Source: Francisella endosymbiont of Ornithodoros moubata (lineage in GTDB: Bacteria > Pseudomonadota > Gammaproteobacteria > Francisellales > Francisellaceae). From it: DNA of 64,000 nt. The stretch is from NCBI GenBank assembly GCA_002095075.2, contig LVCE01000005.1, forward strand, positions 62,001-126,000, given 5' to 3'. This document shows, one piece after another, positions 31,919-41,641 of this stretch. Made by a program: the position numbers and the translations under genes. The notes below the pieces were generated by a model. It saw only the letters and a list, made by a program, of their open reading frames with translations. It was not told where the DNA came from and searched no databases. Positions within the stretch are counted from its first letter, which is position 1; each line of letters begins with the position of its first letter.

Positions 31919-33139
31919 ATGGATATAAATTCCAATCAAGATAAAGTTCTAGATTTGAAAGGTGTTACAATCATGGCTGTCACAGATAATTTTGGTATTC
32001 GCTGGATACCTGTAGCAGCTTGCTTGGGAGCTTCAGCAATATTCTTTTGTATACTTGGTGCTGTAATGTTTTTCTTATCTTTGGTCATAATCGCAGTTCA
32101 GTTATCCAGAAAACATCCTGATGAGGGAGGTATTTACTCATGGACCGTCAGAGCTTTAGGGCAAAAGGCAGGTTTTATGGTAGCGTGGTTATACTAGGTA
32201 AATACAATATTTTATTATCCAACTGTACTTATTTTTTTAGCTACTAACTTTGCATATTTCATAGGTCAGCCTGACTTGGTTGATAATATGTTATTATATA
32301 ACGGTAGTTATTTTAGTGGCTTTTTGGTTAGCTACAGTGATTAGTTTTTGTGGTTTGAAAGCTAATAAATACCTTGTTGATATCGGTAGTGTCTTAGGTT
32401 CATTTTTGCCTGCTATAGTAATTATTGTTCTAGGTTTCATAGCATACTTTTGCTAATTCAGTCAAAGATGCTAAGAAAAATCTATATTTATAGTCTAATA
32501 TTTTCTGCATTTATTTTGTTGGGTTTGTATATATTTTGGACAATTATTTTGAATCTTGTTGCATCACCTAACACGATAAATAGTGCTTCAGGATTGATGG
32601 TGTTTGAAATAATTGGTTATAGATTTGGCTGGGATTAGTTCCCAAGATTAATGGTTTTTTACTGACATTTGCAGAGCTGGCTGCTGTGAGTATTTGGCTC
32701 CTAGCCCAAGTAGTAATGTTCTTTAAATGTATACCTAAAGGAATATTGTCAGAGTGGGTACACAAAACTAACAAATATGATTCTCCTAAAAATGCCTTAG
32801 TATTTATGGTAGTATTAGTAACAGCTATAATATTACTAACAAACTTTTTACCATCAGTAAATTTGATGTATCAAGCTTTAATACTTATACTATAGTACTT
32901 TATTTTATCTCTTACTTTATATCTAGTAGTTGCTTACATCAAACTTATTGATGGTGCTTACAAATATTTATTGGGATTTTTTGTGTTTATATCGACATCA
33001 ATTGGGATTATCATTTAGTTTTCAACCATCTATTGATTTAACAGGTGAATATGATATTTTTATATATGAATTTGAATTAACTCTCGGACCTAAGATCTTT
33101 ATATTTATTGGTTGGTTATTATATAAATTCAAGTGGTAA
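31919..33139 (+). pseudogene. APC-family amino acid permease, decayed
   Basis: Nearly full-length but broken APC-superfamily permease of the GadC-like type. Pieces in order: GIRWIPVAACLGASAIFF, KHPDEGGIYSWTVRALGQ, GFMVAWLY followed by a TAG, VAFWLATVISFCGLKANK, FKCIPKGILSEWVHKTNK, SPKNALVFMVVLVTAIILL and the C-terminus GWLLYKFKW. There are several internal stops and frame changes. The N-terminal EGGIYSW and FGIRW are typical of glutamate/GABA-type exchangers. A second fragment of a related permease lies at 39.9-40.4 kb. A hairpin covers the ribosome site. Confidence 0.75.
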
Positions 33140-33155
33140 TCAAAAAGTAGCTTCG

Positions 33156-33979
33156 CTAGTATCTATTAAGAAAATTATCTAGAATATGTGTTGGTAGTAT
33201 CTTTTTAAAAGATACCATAATCCAAGTCGCTTTTGTAATATAGTATCTTGGTCTTGGTTTGTCGGAATTTATTATTTTCTCAACAACTTTTGCAACTGAA
33301 ATAGCAGGTTTATTAAATGGAACTTTTTTGTGTTGGCGTGCAAGTATTTTTTCATATTGCTGTTTATATACTGAAGAGTTATAATCAACATTAGTAATTG
33401 TTTTAATAGAGTTTTCTCTAAATTTGCTAGTAATAGGTCCTGTGTTTAGACTAGTTATAAAAATATTAGAGTCTCTTAGTTTTAGACGCATGGTATCTGT
33501 CAGACCTTCAATAGCATATTTACTTGCGTTGTATGCGCCGCGATACTTCATCGCAACCAGTCCTAGTACTGAACTATGTTGGATGATTTTACCATAACCT
33601 TGTTTACGCATTATTTTCAAAGCTTTATATGTTAAGTTATGTAATCCAAATACATTTGTTTCAAATTGTTGTTTGAGAAATTTAGTGTCAATATCTTCTA
33701 AAGCACCAGCCTGACCATATCCAGCATTATTAAATACTACATCTAGAGTACCACCAGTTTTATTTAAAATATCAATTAAAGCATTATCTATGTGCTCATA
33801 GTTAGTTACATCTATAAGATAGGTCTCAAAACCTTCTTGACTAAGTGCTTCGACATCTTTTTGTTGTCTTGCTGAAGCAAAAACTCTATGACCTAAATTT
33901 TTAAGTGGATAGCTGTAGCGTAGCCTATACCACCATGAGAGCAACCAGTTATGAGGATTGTTTTGCTATTGCTTGACAT
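33156..33979 (-). pseudogene. Short-chain dehydrogenase/reductase, one-base frameshift
   Basis: A complete classical SDR of about 270 residues split by one lesion. The start MSSNSKTILITGCSHGGIGY (from 33979) holds the cofactor-binding T-G-x3-G-x-G region. After HLK the frame shifts: an A run that should be six reads five (about 33897-33901), and the rest continues intact from NLGHRVFASARQ to the end. The catalytic Ser and YNASK are present, as is NNAGYG. Substrate unknown. With one single-base loss in a homopolymer, this is either a very recent pseudogene or a sequencing error. Confidence 0.75.
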
Positions 33980-34224
33980 AATATGAAATTAGTGTATTTT
34001 ATTTGCATATTGATTAGTTTAGGTTAAAATGTTTACTATGTAAATTTATCTTATTTAATATTTTCTAAAATATCTTATAGTTAAATATAGCTAGTTAATT
34101 ATAAAAATGTCATACTGACTTTTATTTTTGCATCTTACGATAACCAAAAGAGAATATTTGTACAACTTTTATAATGGATAGCTCTATAAGTGCTAATCTT
34201 GTTATATAATGATAAAAAATAAAC

Positions 34225-34695
34225 TTAAATTATCTTTTTGAATTTATCAAGAATCTTTTTGAAAAGTCTCTTATCTTGAGAAGCAGTGTTTTGTTGTTGC
34301 TGTAACTGGATTTGTCTGATTTGTTGTATCTTTTCTTGAATCTTTATTTCAGTACGATTGATTTGAGGTTTAGGTTCATCTATTACGCGTTGCTGGATAT
34401 CTTGATTGTTAGCTTGTCGAGTTTGCTTTGGTTGATCTTTTATATCATCATCTAAATCAAGTTTGCCAGATTCAGGCATTCTCGGTTTGATAGAGAATTT
34501 ATTTTCTGTTATGACATATACATCATTTTCATTTTTTCTTATGAAACCCTGATCTCTAAGTGCTCTACGATACTTATAGATTAAACTTTTAGATACACCA
34601 AAGCTATCTGCTAACTGAGCTGGACTATAACCATGTTCAATTGCTTTTAGAATCGCTTTTTTTATTGCAAATTCTTTCTCAGCAGGAATTTTCAT
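34225..34695 (-). CDS. HTH-domain protein with Gln-rich coiled tail
   Basis: 156 residues from the preferred start at 34695 (MKIPAEKEFAIKK); an in-frame ATG five codons upstream is also possible. Residues 1-60 form a resolvase/winged-type helix-turn-helix, with GYSPAQLADSFGVSKSLIYK as the clearest segment, so a DNA-binding role is likely. The remainder is charged and glutamine-rich (IQEKIQQIRQIQLQQQQ), probably coiled coil, with a basic C-terminus. I do not recognise the family. It is an intact reading frame in a region of broken genes, suggesting it is still used. Confidence 0.6.
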   Translation of the reverse strand: MKIPAEKEFAIKKAILKAIEHGYSPAQLADSFGVSKSLIYKYRRALRDQGFIRKNENDVYVITENKFSIKPRMPESGKLDLDDDIKDQPKQTRQANNQDIQQRVIDEPKPQINRTEIKIQEKIQQIRQIQLQQQQNTASQDKRLFKKILDKFKKII

Positions 34696-34744
34696 ACCAC
34701 AAAATAGCACTTATAAATGTTTAACTAATTATAGCCTAGCTTTG

Positions 34745-35814
34745 TCACTTATACAACTTAGCAGCCCAACCAGAAGCCAAAGCCCACTGGAAATTGTAGC
34801 CACCGAGCCAACCGGTAACATCGACAACTTCACCAATAAAATAAAGTCCTGACTTTATTTGTTTCTAGAGTTTTAGATGAAAGCTCGTCACAACTAATTC
34901 CACCAAGGGTGACTTCTGCAGTACGATAACCTTCTGTAGTTTGAGGATATACTAGCCATTGATGTATTTTTTAGCAATACTATTAATCTCATCGATTGCT
35001 AAATCACAGACTCTTTTTTCGAGAATATCACTATCGAAAAAATTAGCTACAAAATTCTTAGGTAATAATTCTGATAGTGTGTTTTTTAGTATAGCCTTTG
35101 TGCCTTGCTCTTTTTTACTGTTTAGAAAATCAGTAATATTGATATTAAGGGATAAATCAATTTTAATGCTTTCTCCAGAGTTCCAATACGAGGATATTTG
35201 CAAAATTGCTGGACCACTTAAACCTTCATGAGTAAAAAGAATATTTTCATCAAAACTAACTTGATGATTAGATACACGACAGAAGATTGAAATACCACGT
35301 AGTTGCTCAAATTTTTGTTGATCTTCTAAATTAAATATGAAAGGTACAAGTCCGGCGCGTTGTGGATTTACTTTTAGTCCAAATTTCTTGTCAATCTTAT
35401 AACCAAAACCTGTGTAGCGCCCATCGTTGGGATAGATAATTCACCTGTGGCTATTACAAGTGATTGACAGCTATATTCATCTGTTTGTGTTGTGATATGA
35501 AATAAAGATCCTTTTTTAATAATATTTTCAATATTAGTATATAGTTGTATCTTAGCATCATACTTATCACATTCTTCTAAGAGCATATTCACGATATCTT
35601 TAGTTTTGTTATCTCAGAAGAGTTGTCCTAAAGTCTTTTCATGAAATGTGGATTATCAGCTAGATATCTATCAGCAGCGATATTATAATTAGTAAAATTA
35701 CAGCGTCCACCACCTGACATAGAGTTTTACGACTTCTTTTGTAGCTTGTATAGCACACATAAGTCCAGCAACACCAGCACCGATTATTATTACATCATAA
35801 TTTTTTGCTGACAT
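34745..35814 (-). pseudogene. HI0933/BaiN-type FAD-dependent oxidoreductase, decayed
   Basis: Minus-strand flavoprotein of the HI0933 family in pieces. It starts YDVIIIGAGVAGLMCAIQA, the Rossmann GxGxxG for FAD. SCQSLVIATGELSIPTMGAT follows, then the family C-terminus around EVTLGGISCDELSSKTLE, LYFIGEVVDVTGWLGGYNFQ and ALASG. There are several frameshifts (for example before KLYVRWWTL and at about 35425 and 35610). Function of the family is uncertain; some members are flavin-dependent reductases. Confidence 0.75.
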
Positions 35815-35831
35815 AAAATCCTAAAGATCAT

Positions 35832-37022
35832 TTAGTTTATACTAGTATAACCAACAATGATAAACATCAAAACTAGATAAATAATTATAATATCTATAAT
35901 GTTGTGAACATGGATATAATTTTGTATAAAAGAAGTTAAGCTAGTTATAGAATATTTACAAAGTACATAATAGCTGCAGCAGTTCCTGATATATGGCGGA
36001 ACATTCATATGCCTTTTCCCATAGATAGAGGGAAAATTGAACCACACGTAAAATAAACAACCATAGTAGCTATAATAATCAAAGCGATATCACTAGTTAA
36101 TAAGCTAATCACAAAAAAGCTTGTTGTTAATAAGGTGAATTAGATGTATAAATATAAAAAAAAAAATCCTCCGAACTGAAAAATGATCTAATAACTTGCG
36201 CCGAATTATTGGTGCTGGTAAAAAGCAAAACCTAGAAATATAGCAAGTTTTCCAAAATAAGCGGCTGAATAACCTCATTATATCTTGAATTAAGAAAGGA
36301 CCTAGGGTGTTGAAGGTTATGATAAGTAAATAGGCAATTCCCATTGCGATACTTAAGGTCATAAACTCTTTATTGGTTATTACCTCAGTGATATCTTTTC
36401 TAACTTTATATAATACTCAATTTTGACTTTTTGCTTATTGTTTCTGGGGGTATATAATAAAAACTAATATCGTCAATAAAGCTACAAATTATACTAAAGA
36501 AATAAAAATCAGACTTTCAACCAAAAGCATTGAAAAAGCCTCTGATTATTGGCCCTGCAATAGTCCCTAATCCCCATATAAAGCCTATAGTAGATCCTAG
36601 TTCTATAAGTTTCTCAGGAGAAAGTATATCTGAAAAAAACCTCTTGTAACAACACCTATTGATCCCATAAGAAATCCTTGAAAGAATCTTGAGCTTAAGA
36701 GGTACGTATTCATTTGATATTAATATAGGTTAGTAAGCTAGCTACTACAAATAGTACACATGAAACTCTTAGTAGTGCCTTACGTCCTAATACATCTGTA
36801 ACGGTACCTACTACTAAATTATCCAGAGCATAGCCTATTAGATATATGGATATGATCATTTTTGAAATATATGTTGAAGTGTTAATTGAAGTACTTATTC
36901 CGGGTAAGGATGTTGCAAATAGATCTATACTCATACCCATCAGGATAGGGAATTAAAGTAAGATAAATATTCGTATTTTATGATTATAATCATCATTTAT
37001 AGAATTAGTTTTTTTAGTGTTC
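35832..37022 (-). pseudogene. Bcr/CflA-type MFS transporter, decayed
   Basis: A second Bcr-like drug transporter, related to the intact one at 19.4-20.6 kb. The N-terminal piece contains MGMSIDLFATSLPGISTSIN and LIGYALDNLVVGTVTDVLGR (36940-36710), with a stop just before it. Later fragments include LIITFNTLGPFLIQDIM (near 36300) and the C-terminus SGTAAAIMYFVNIL with YLVLMFIIVGYTSIN. There are many frameshifts. The gene is clearly dead. Confidence 0.7.
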
Positions 37023-37121
37023 AATTTATTTTAAATGAAAAAACTCTAAGAGTATGATTTTAGCAGATTTTACTAGTGAATAAATAGTCGCTAGCATTTT
37101 ATAAGATAATATGTTTTATGA

Positions 37122-38471
37122 TTAGTATCTACCTTGTTGAATCATAGCTTCTGCTACTTTTTCAAAACCAGCTAGGTTTGCACCAGCAACTAAATTATAA
37201 CCAAGGTTGTATTTACTACTAGCAAACTTACAAGCATGGAAAATGTTAGCCATGATTTGTTGAAGTTTAGATTCAACTTCTTCAGCTGTCCAAGATAGTC
37301 TAGCTGAGTTTTGGCTCATTTCTAGACCAGAAACAGCAACACCACCTGCGTTAGCAGCTTTACCTGGAGCTAGAATTATACCTTTCTTCATTAAGAACTC
37401 AATCGCCTCATTAGTTGTTGGCATGTTAGATGCTTCAACAACATACTTAACACCAGCATCAATAAGTTTTTGAGCATCTTCAACATCTATTTCATTTTGA
37501 GTAGCTGCAGGAATTGCGATATCTGCTTTTATGCCCCAAGGTTTTTCACCTGCGTGCCAGCTTGCATTGAATTCTTTAGCATAGTCTTGCATTGTTTTTT
37601 CACCATTACGGATTTTTAGCAAGAATTCAATTTTCTCATCAGTTGTAATACCTTCAGGATCATGTACAAAACCTTTTGAACCAGAGATTGTAACAACTTT
37701 ACTACCTAATTGAGCAACTTTTTTACATACGCCCCAAGCAACGTTACCGTAACCAGATATTACTACTGTTTTACATTGTAGAGTGTCACCATCATGCTTA
37801 AGCATCTCATCTAAGAAGAATACTACACCATAACCAGTAGCTTCAGGACGGATTAAGCTACCGCCTGACTCTAGTGACTTACCAGTTAATACTCCGTTCT
37901 CAAAACAAGCACGAATTCTTCTGTATTGACCATACATATAACCGATTTCTTTACCGCCAACACCAATATCGCCAGCTGGTACATCGATATCTGGACCAAT
38001 ATGACGTTGTAATTCCATCATAAAGCTTTGGCAGAAGTTCATGATTTCAGCGTCAGTTTTACCTTTAGGATCAAAGTCGGCACCACCTTTACCACCACCC
38101 ATAGGTAGAGTAGTTAAGCTGTTTTTGAAAACTTGCTCGAAGCCTAGGAATTTGATAATACCTGAGTATACACTTGGGTGAAATCTAATCCCACCTTTGA
38201 AAGGACCGATAGCGCCATTAAATTGATATCTGTAACCACGGTTTACTTGTATATTACCATCTCTATCAATCCATGGCACTCTGAAAGAAATACCTCTTTC
38301 AGGCTCAACTATACGTGCTAGAATATTTTCTTCGATATATTTAGGATTTTGTTCTAGAGTTGGTTTAAGCGTAGAAAATAATTCTTTTACAGCTTGGATG
38401 AATTCTTTTTCATGACCATCTCTTTTTTCTACTTGGGCAATTACGCTATCAATATACTCATGAGCATTCAT
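37122..38471 (-). CDS. gdhA: NADP-specific glutamate dehydrogenase
   Basis: 449-residue hexameric enzyme that aminates 2-oxoglutarate to glutamate. The substrate and catalytic block PMGGGKGGADFDPKGK and SFMMELQRHIGPDIDVPAGD are intact, as is the Rossmann motif VVISGYGNVAWG. The sequence follows the NADP-dependent E. coli-type enzyme. GGAG-like sequence lies just before the ATG on the minus strand. It is the one intact metabolic gene of a 10-kb decayed region, so ammonia assimilation into glutamate is probably still needed. Confidence 0.96.
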   Translation of the reverse strand: MNAHEYIDSVIAQVEKRDGHEKEFIQAVKELFSTLKPTLEQNPKYIEENILARIVEPERGISFRVPWIDRDGNIQVNRGYRYQFNGAIGPFKGGIRFHPSVYSGIIKFLGFEQVFKNSLTTLPMGGGKGGADFDPKGKTDAEIMNFCQSFMMELQRHIGPDIDVPAGDIGVGGKEIGYMYGQYRRIRACFENGVLTGKSLESGGSLIRPEATGYGVVFFLDEMLKHDGDTLQCKTVVISGYGNVAWGVCKKVAQLGSKVVTISGSKGFVHDPEGITTDEKIEFLLKIRNGEKTMQDYAKEFNASWHAGEKPWGIKADIAIPAATQNEIDVEDAQKLIDAGVKYVVEASNMPTTNEAIEFLMKKGIILAPGKAANAGGVAVSGLEMSQNSARLSWTAEEVESKLQQIMANIFHACKFASSKYNLGYNLVAGANLAGFEKVAEAMIQQGRY

Positions 38472-38961
38472 TTATGCATCTCCTTTATAATTTGAAATTT
38501 ATTAGAATATTTTTTCATATGTTTAAAACAAGTCCCCTTATGCAGTTATTATAAAGAAACTTATGAATAAATATCCTCTGCTTGTACAATTTTGTATTTA
38601 ACCAAGCTAGTTTACAACTAACTTAGTTTATATTAATACGATTTTATAATAGTTTTTTATGATTAAAAACCAAATAATTTAATTTCGTACATAAATTTTA
38701 CAAAGTGGTTATTATTTAGTCTTTAGATGATTAAGTATTTTCTCTGGTATAAGAGGATATAAACATTAGTATGACTTTTGGTTTTAGTTTTATGAGTGTT
38801 GTTTGGAATCTATAAAAAAGGAGTTATGTCGATGTGTATACTAATTAATTATTTTGATCAATTCTATTCACCACTAGATATAAATTGCCTAAAGTAATAT
38901 ACACAAACAAGACTTCTTTGAATTATCTTTAAGTAATAACAATATCTAGAGGTTGGCCTTT
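38472..38961. other. Intergenic region upstream of gdhA
   Basis: 490 AT-rich bases between the gdhA start and a rightward L,D-transpeptidase pseudogene. It must contain the gdhA promoter, but I see no hexamer pair good enough to name. An AAAAAGGAG ribosome-like site near 38815-38823 is followed only by a short frame. No gene is recognised. Confidence 0.4.
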
Positions 38962-39568
38962 ATGAATCCTCAACAACAAGCTTTAGACAAAATAGTTCAA
39001 GCTCAACAACTGATTGTTGTAGTGACAGATAGCTGGCAAGGGATGGCAGCTAGATTATCATACTTTACCAGAAACGGTGCAAACACTTGGAGAGTTATTA
39101 AACCAGCCTCAGCTGTTGTGATTGGTAAAAGTGGTCTAGCATGGGCAGATAGCTCTTACTAAAATTTAGTAAAGGCGCCACTAAAGCAAGAAGGCGATAG
39201 CAGATCTCCAGCAGTAGTTTTTAGCTTAGGTAAAATTTTTGGTTTTGCTAATAGGACATCAGCTGACTATATTCAAGTTAAAAAACAAGCATAGAATGTG
39301 TATCGATGACAGTAATTCAAAATATTACAATCACATAGTTAATAGCAAGCAAATTAGTGATAAAGATTGGCGCTCAGCAGAAAATATGTTAGAGATTTTA
39401 TTCTATGAATACGGTATAGAAGTTTTGTAGAATACAAATTCAACAGTACCAAGAAAAGGCTCATGTATCTTTATGCATATCTGGAAGTCTGCAACTATTG
39501 GTACAGAAGGATGTACAGCTATAGCTGAAGAAGATATTAGTGATATTCAAGCATCACTACTCAAATAA
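38962..39568 (+). pseudogene. L,D-transpeptidase-like (COG3786) gene, decayed
   Basis: Starts MNPQQQALDKIVQAQQLIVV and reads VTDSWQGMAARLSYFTRNG and VVIGKSGLAWAD until a stop. KQEGDSRSPAVVFSLGKIFGF, DWRSAENML, and GSCIFMHIWKSATIGTEGCT follow in other frames. The EGD-RSP and GSC-F-H...T-x-GCT blocks are those of the YkuD-related COG3786 group, in which the final Cys is catalytic; such enzymes form 3-3 murein cross-links. Two or more frame changes and stops make it non-functional. Confidence 0.65.
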
Positions 39569-39660
39569 AAATTCAGTGTTAGTACAACTATCACAACATA
39601 TCTATGATCAAATTAAAAATGATTAGCAATTACCTGATTTATTATAAGGGCATAAATTAA

Positions 39661-39865
39661 TGAATAAATATATAATTTTTGATAATACAAAATTAGTCAA
39701 CTATATAAGAGATAATTCTCTTACAACACCTTGCTATATTTATGATTTATAGCTTTTAGACGATACTTTTGCTATTGCAAAAAAAGCTTTGGATAAGAAT
39801 TTCAAAAATGCGGAAATTCATTATGCAATTAAGGCAAATAATTATCGTAAGATAGTAAATATTGC
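39661..39865 (+). pseudogene. Truncated LysA-like PLP decarboxylase, N-terminal fragment
   Basis: About 68 codons that match the start of type III PLP decarboxylases such as LysA (diaminopimelate) or carboxynorspermidine decarboxylase: TPCYIYD, a TAG, then FKNAEIHYAIKANNYRKIVN. HYAIKAN contains the lysine that binds PLP. The frame then runs directly into permease sequence at about 39866, so the remaining 300 or more codons are gone. Confidence 0.65.
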
Positions 39866-40399
39866 TAAAAAAATATGCATGATAATTGTATCACTGACTA
39901 TTTTAACCACTGTTGGTTTAACTATTATTATTCCAGTGAAAGATGTTAATATCTTAAATGGTTTGATACAAGGTATTTCACAAGTACTGAATATAATCGG
40001 TTTAGGCGATGTTAAGCCAATAATTGTGGTAATCCTTTAGGTATGTTAGCATCACTTAGTACATGGATCTTAGGCCAGCTCGTGGTATGCAAACAGTAGC
40101 AGAGCAAGAGCTTTTCCCAAAAATTATGGAGGGTAAGAATAAATTCGGCATGCCAGTAAATATGCTGATGATACAAGTACTAATTGTAGTTGTATTATCA
40201 TCGATATTTCTAATAATGTCATCAGTATATGGAGCATTTGCTTTATTGATTGCTATTACTTCACAGTTTACTGTAGTAATGTGGATAATGGTATTTTATA
40301 GCAGCTATTAGACTTAGATTTACACGACCAGATACTCATAGGGTTTGTCACGTAGGTAAGAGAAATTATAATTGGCTACATAGAAAAAGAATTTTGTGA
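39866..40399 (+). pseudogene. APC-family permease, C-terminal fragment
   Basis: Last 170 or so codons of a GadC/YjeM-like amino acid antiporter: IVSLTILTTVGLTIIIPVKD, LGMLASLSTWILG, PARGMQTVAEQELFPKIMEG, FGMPVNMLMIQVLIVVVLS, and the end LRFTRPDTHR. It has frame changes near 40035 and 40300. It lacks all N-terminal helices and is joined in frame to a lysA-like fragment. It is distinct from the nearly full-length permease pseudogene at 31.9-33.1 kb, which has its own C-terminus. Confidence 0.65.
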
Positions 40400-41041
40400 T
40401 TCACAAAAAGTGGTAGAAAAGATCATTTATTTTTTTATTTTGTTATATAACGATAGTTATAATTTTGGTGTTAAGAATTATTTGTTATTAATTTAACCAT
40501 TAAATTCTCATTAGTTTTGGAGTGCAGTCAATTTTACAGCAAGTAGTTGACCACACGGCAACTTGTTAAATAACCAAGCTCCAACTTGGCTAGTATAAAT
40601 TCAAAGCTATCCCTTTAATAGCTTTAAAAACAAGACCATACAAGCTTTTAAGACTCGATAAAAGTTTATCAATTTTTCAGATTTTAGAACACTAAAAAAT
40701 CAAATATTATACTTGACTTAAATGAATCAATTATGAAGTGCAGACACTGCAATGCCTACAGCCTAGACGTGTTAGAAAATTAATTTGATAAAATTTCAGC
40801 AGCTGCTTTGTTAAGATCTTTTACAGCATTTTATAGAATAATTATTCTCTTTTTTTATCAAAAAACCAATAAGTACATATTCATCACGACCATATTTTAC
40901 TTTAGTAGCACATCTAAGAGTTATGTTGTATTAATTAACTAGCTACTTCTAAAACATACCACAGGCATTAGTATCTTATTTAGGTGAAGTATATATTTAC
41001 CATAACATTGATTTTATGAAATTATGATTATTCTTAGCATT
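40400..41041. other. Unassigned 640-base stretch
   Basis: No open frame of useful length. On the minus strand fragments such as ATKVKYGRDEYVLIGF (near 40880) and AVKDLNKAAAEILSN (near 40800) look like former coding sequence, but I cannot name the protein. I found no terminal inverted repeats or transposase signature, so an IS remnant is not supported. Confidence 0.35.
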
Positions 41042-41596
41042 CTAAATATTTGATTCGAGATTCAGCAAAAACTCTTTTTTATCTAATCCACCAGTATAAC
41101 CACCAAGTTTACCATTTGTATTTATTACTCGGTAGCAAGGAATAATTATTGGCAAAAGATTTTTACCATTTGTATTAGCTACAGCTCTAAAAGCTGTTGG
41201 TTTGCCAATTTTTCTAGCTTCTTCAAGATAGCTGATAGTCTCACCATAAGGAATTTTTATTAATTGTTGCCAAACTTGTTTTTGAAAACTAGTACCTGTT
41301 AGTTGTAGTGGAATTGAGAAATCTCTTAGCTCTTTTTTAAAATATCTGCCTAATTGATTTGCTGTCTGCATTGTTATGCTATTAGCTTTAAAAATTATCT
41401 TTGCAGTATAAATTTTTAGCAACTTTTCTATTGAGTAGGTACTTGAATTACTGATAAAAAAACAAGCATATAAATAACTAGTATCAGCAATTGCAATTAA
41501 ACTACCAATTGGCGTTTGTATTTCTTGAGCATAAAATATAGTTTTATAGATATTTTTATTTAGCATAGCTAAATAAATTTGATGAGTTTTTAGCAT
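41042..41596 (-). CDS. ogt: Methylated-DNA-protein cysteine methyltransferase-like protein
   Basis: 184 residues from the likely start at 41596; an upstream in-frame ATG at 41677 would add a hydrophobic 27-residue stretch unlike the family. AGT family features are present: FQKQVWQQLIKIPYGETISY, RAVANTNGKN and IPCYRVINTNGKLGGYTGGL. The acceptor cysteine is kept, but the normally invariant PCHR reads PCYR (codon TAC at 41132-41134). That His normally activates the Cys, so the repair activity may be weak or lost. The reading frame is otherwise intact. It could be an early-stage pseudogene or an alkyltransferase-like protein with a changed role. Confidence 0.75.
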   Translation of the reverse strand: MLKTHQIYLAMLNKNIYKTIFYAQEIQTPIGSLIAIADTSYLYACFFISNSSTYSIEKLLKIYTAKIIFKANSITMQTANQLGRYFKKELRDFSIPLQLTGTSFQKQVWQQLIKIPYGETISYLEEARKIGKPTAFRAVANTNGKNLLPIIIPCYRVINTNGKLGGYTGGLDKKEFLLNLESNI

Positions 41597-41641
41597 GAGT
41601 ATTATTATGTATATTATGCCTTTTAAGATAATACACTGAGT

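Noticed and set aside
35832-36047. Minus-strand frame with NFPSIYGKRH, faintly like an IS5-type transposase motif
   Set aside because: The region reads better in other frames as the C-terminus of a Bcr-like transporter, and there are no terminal repeats.
40400-41041. Possible insertion-sequence remnant in a gene-free stretch
   Set aside because: No transposase-like peptide, no inverted ends and no target duplication found.
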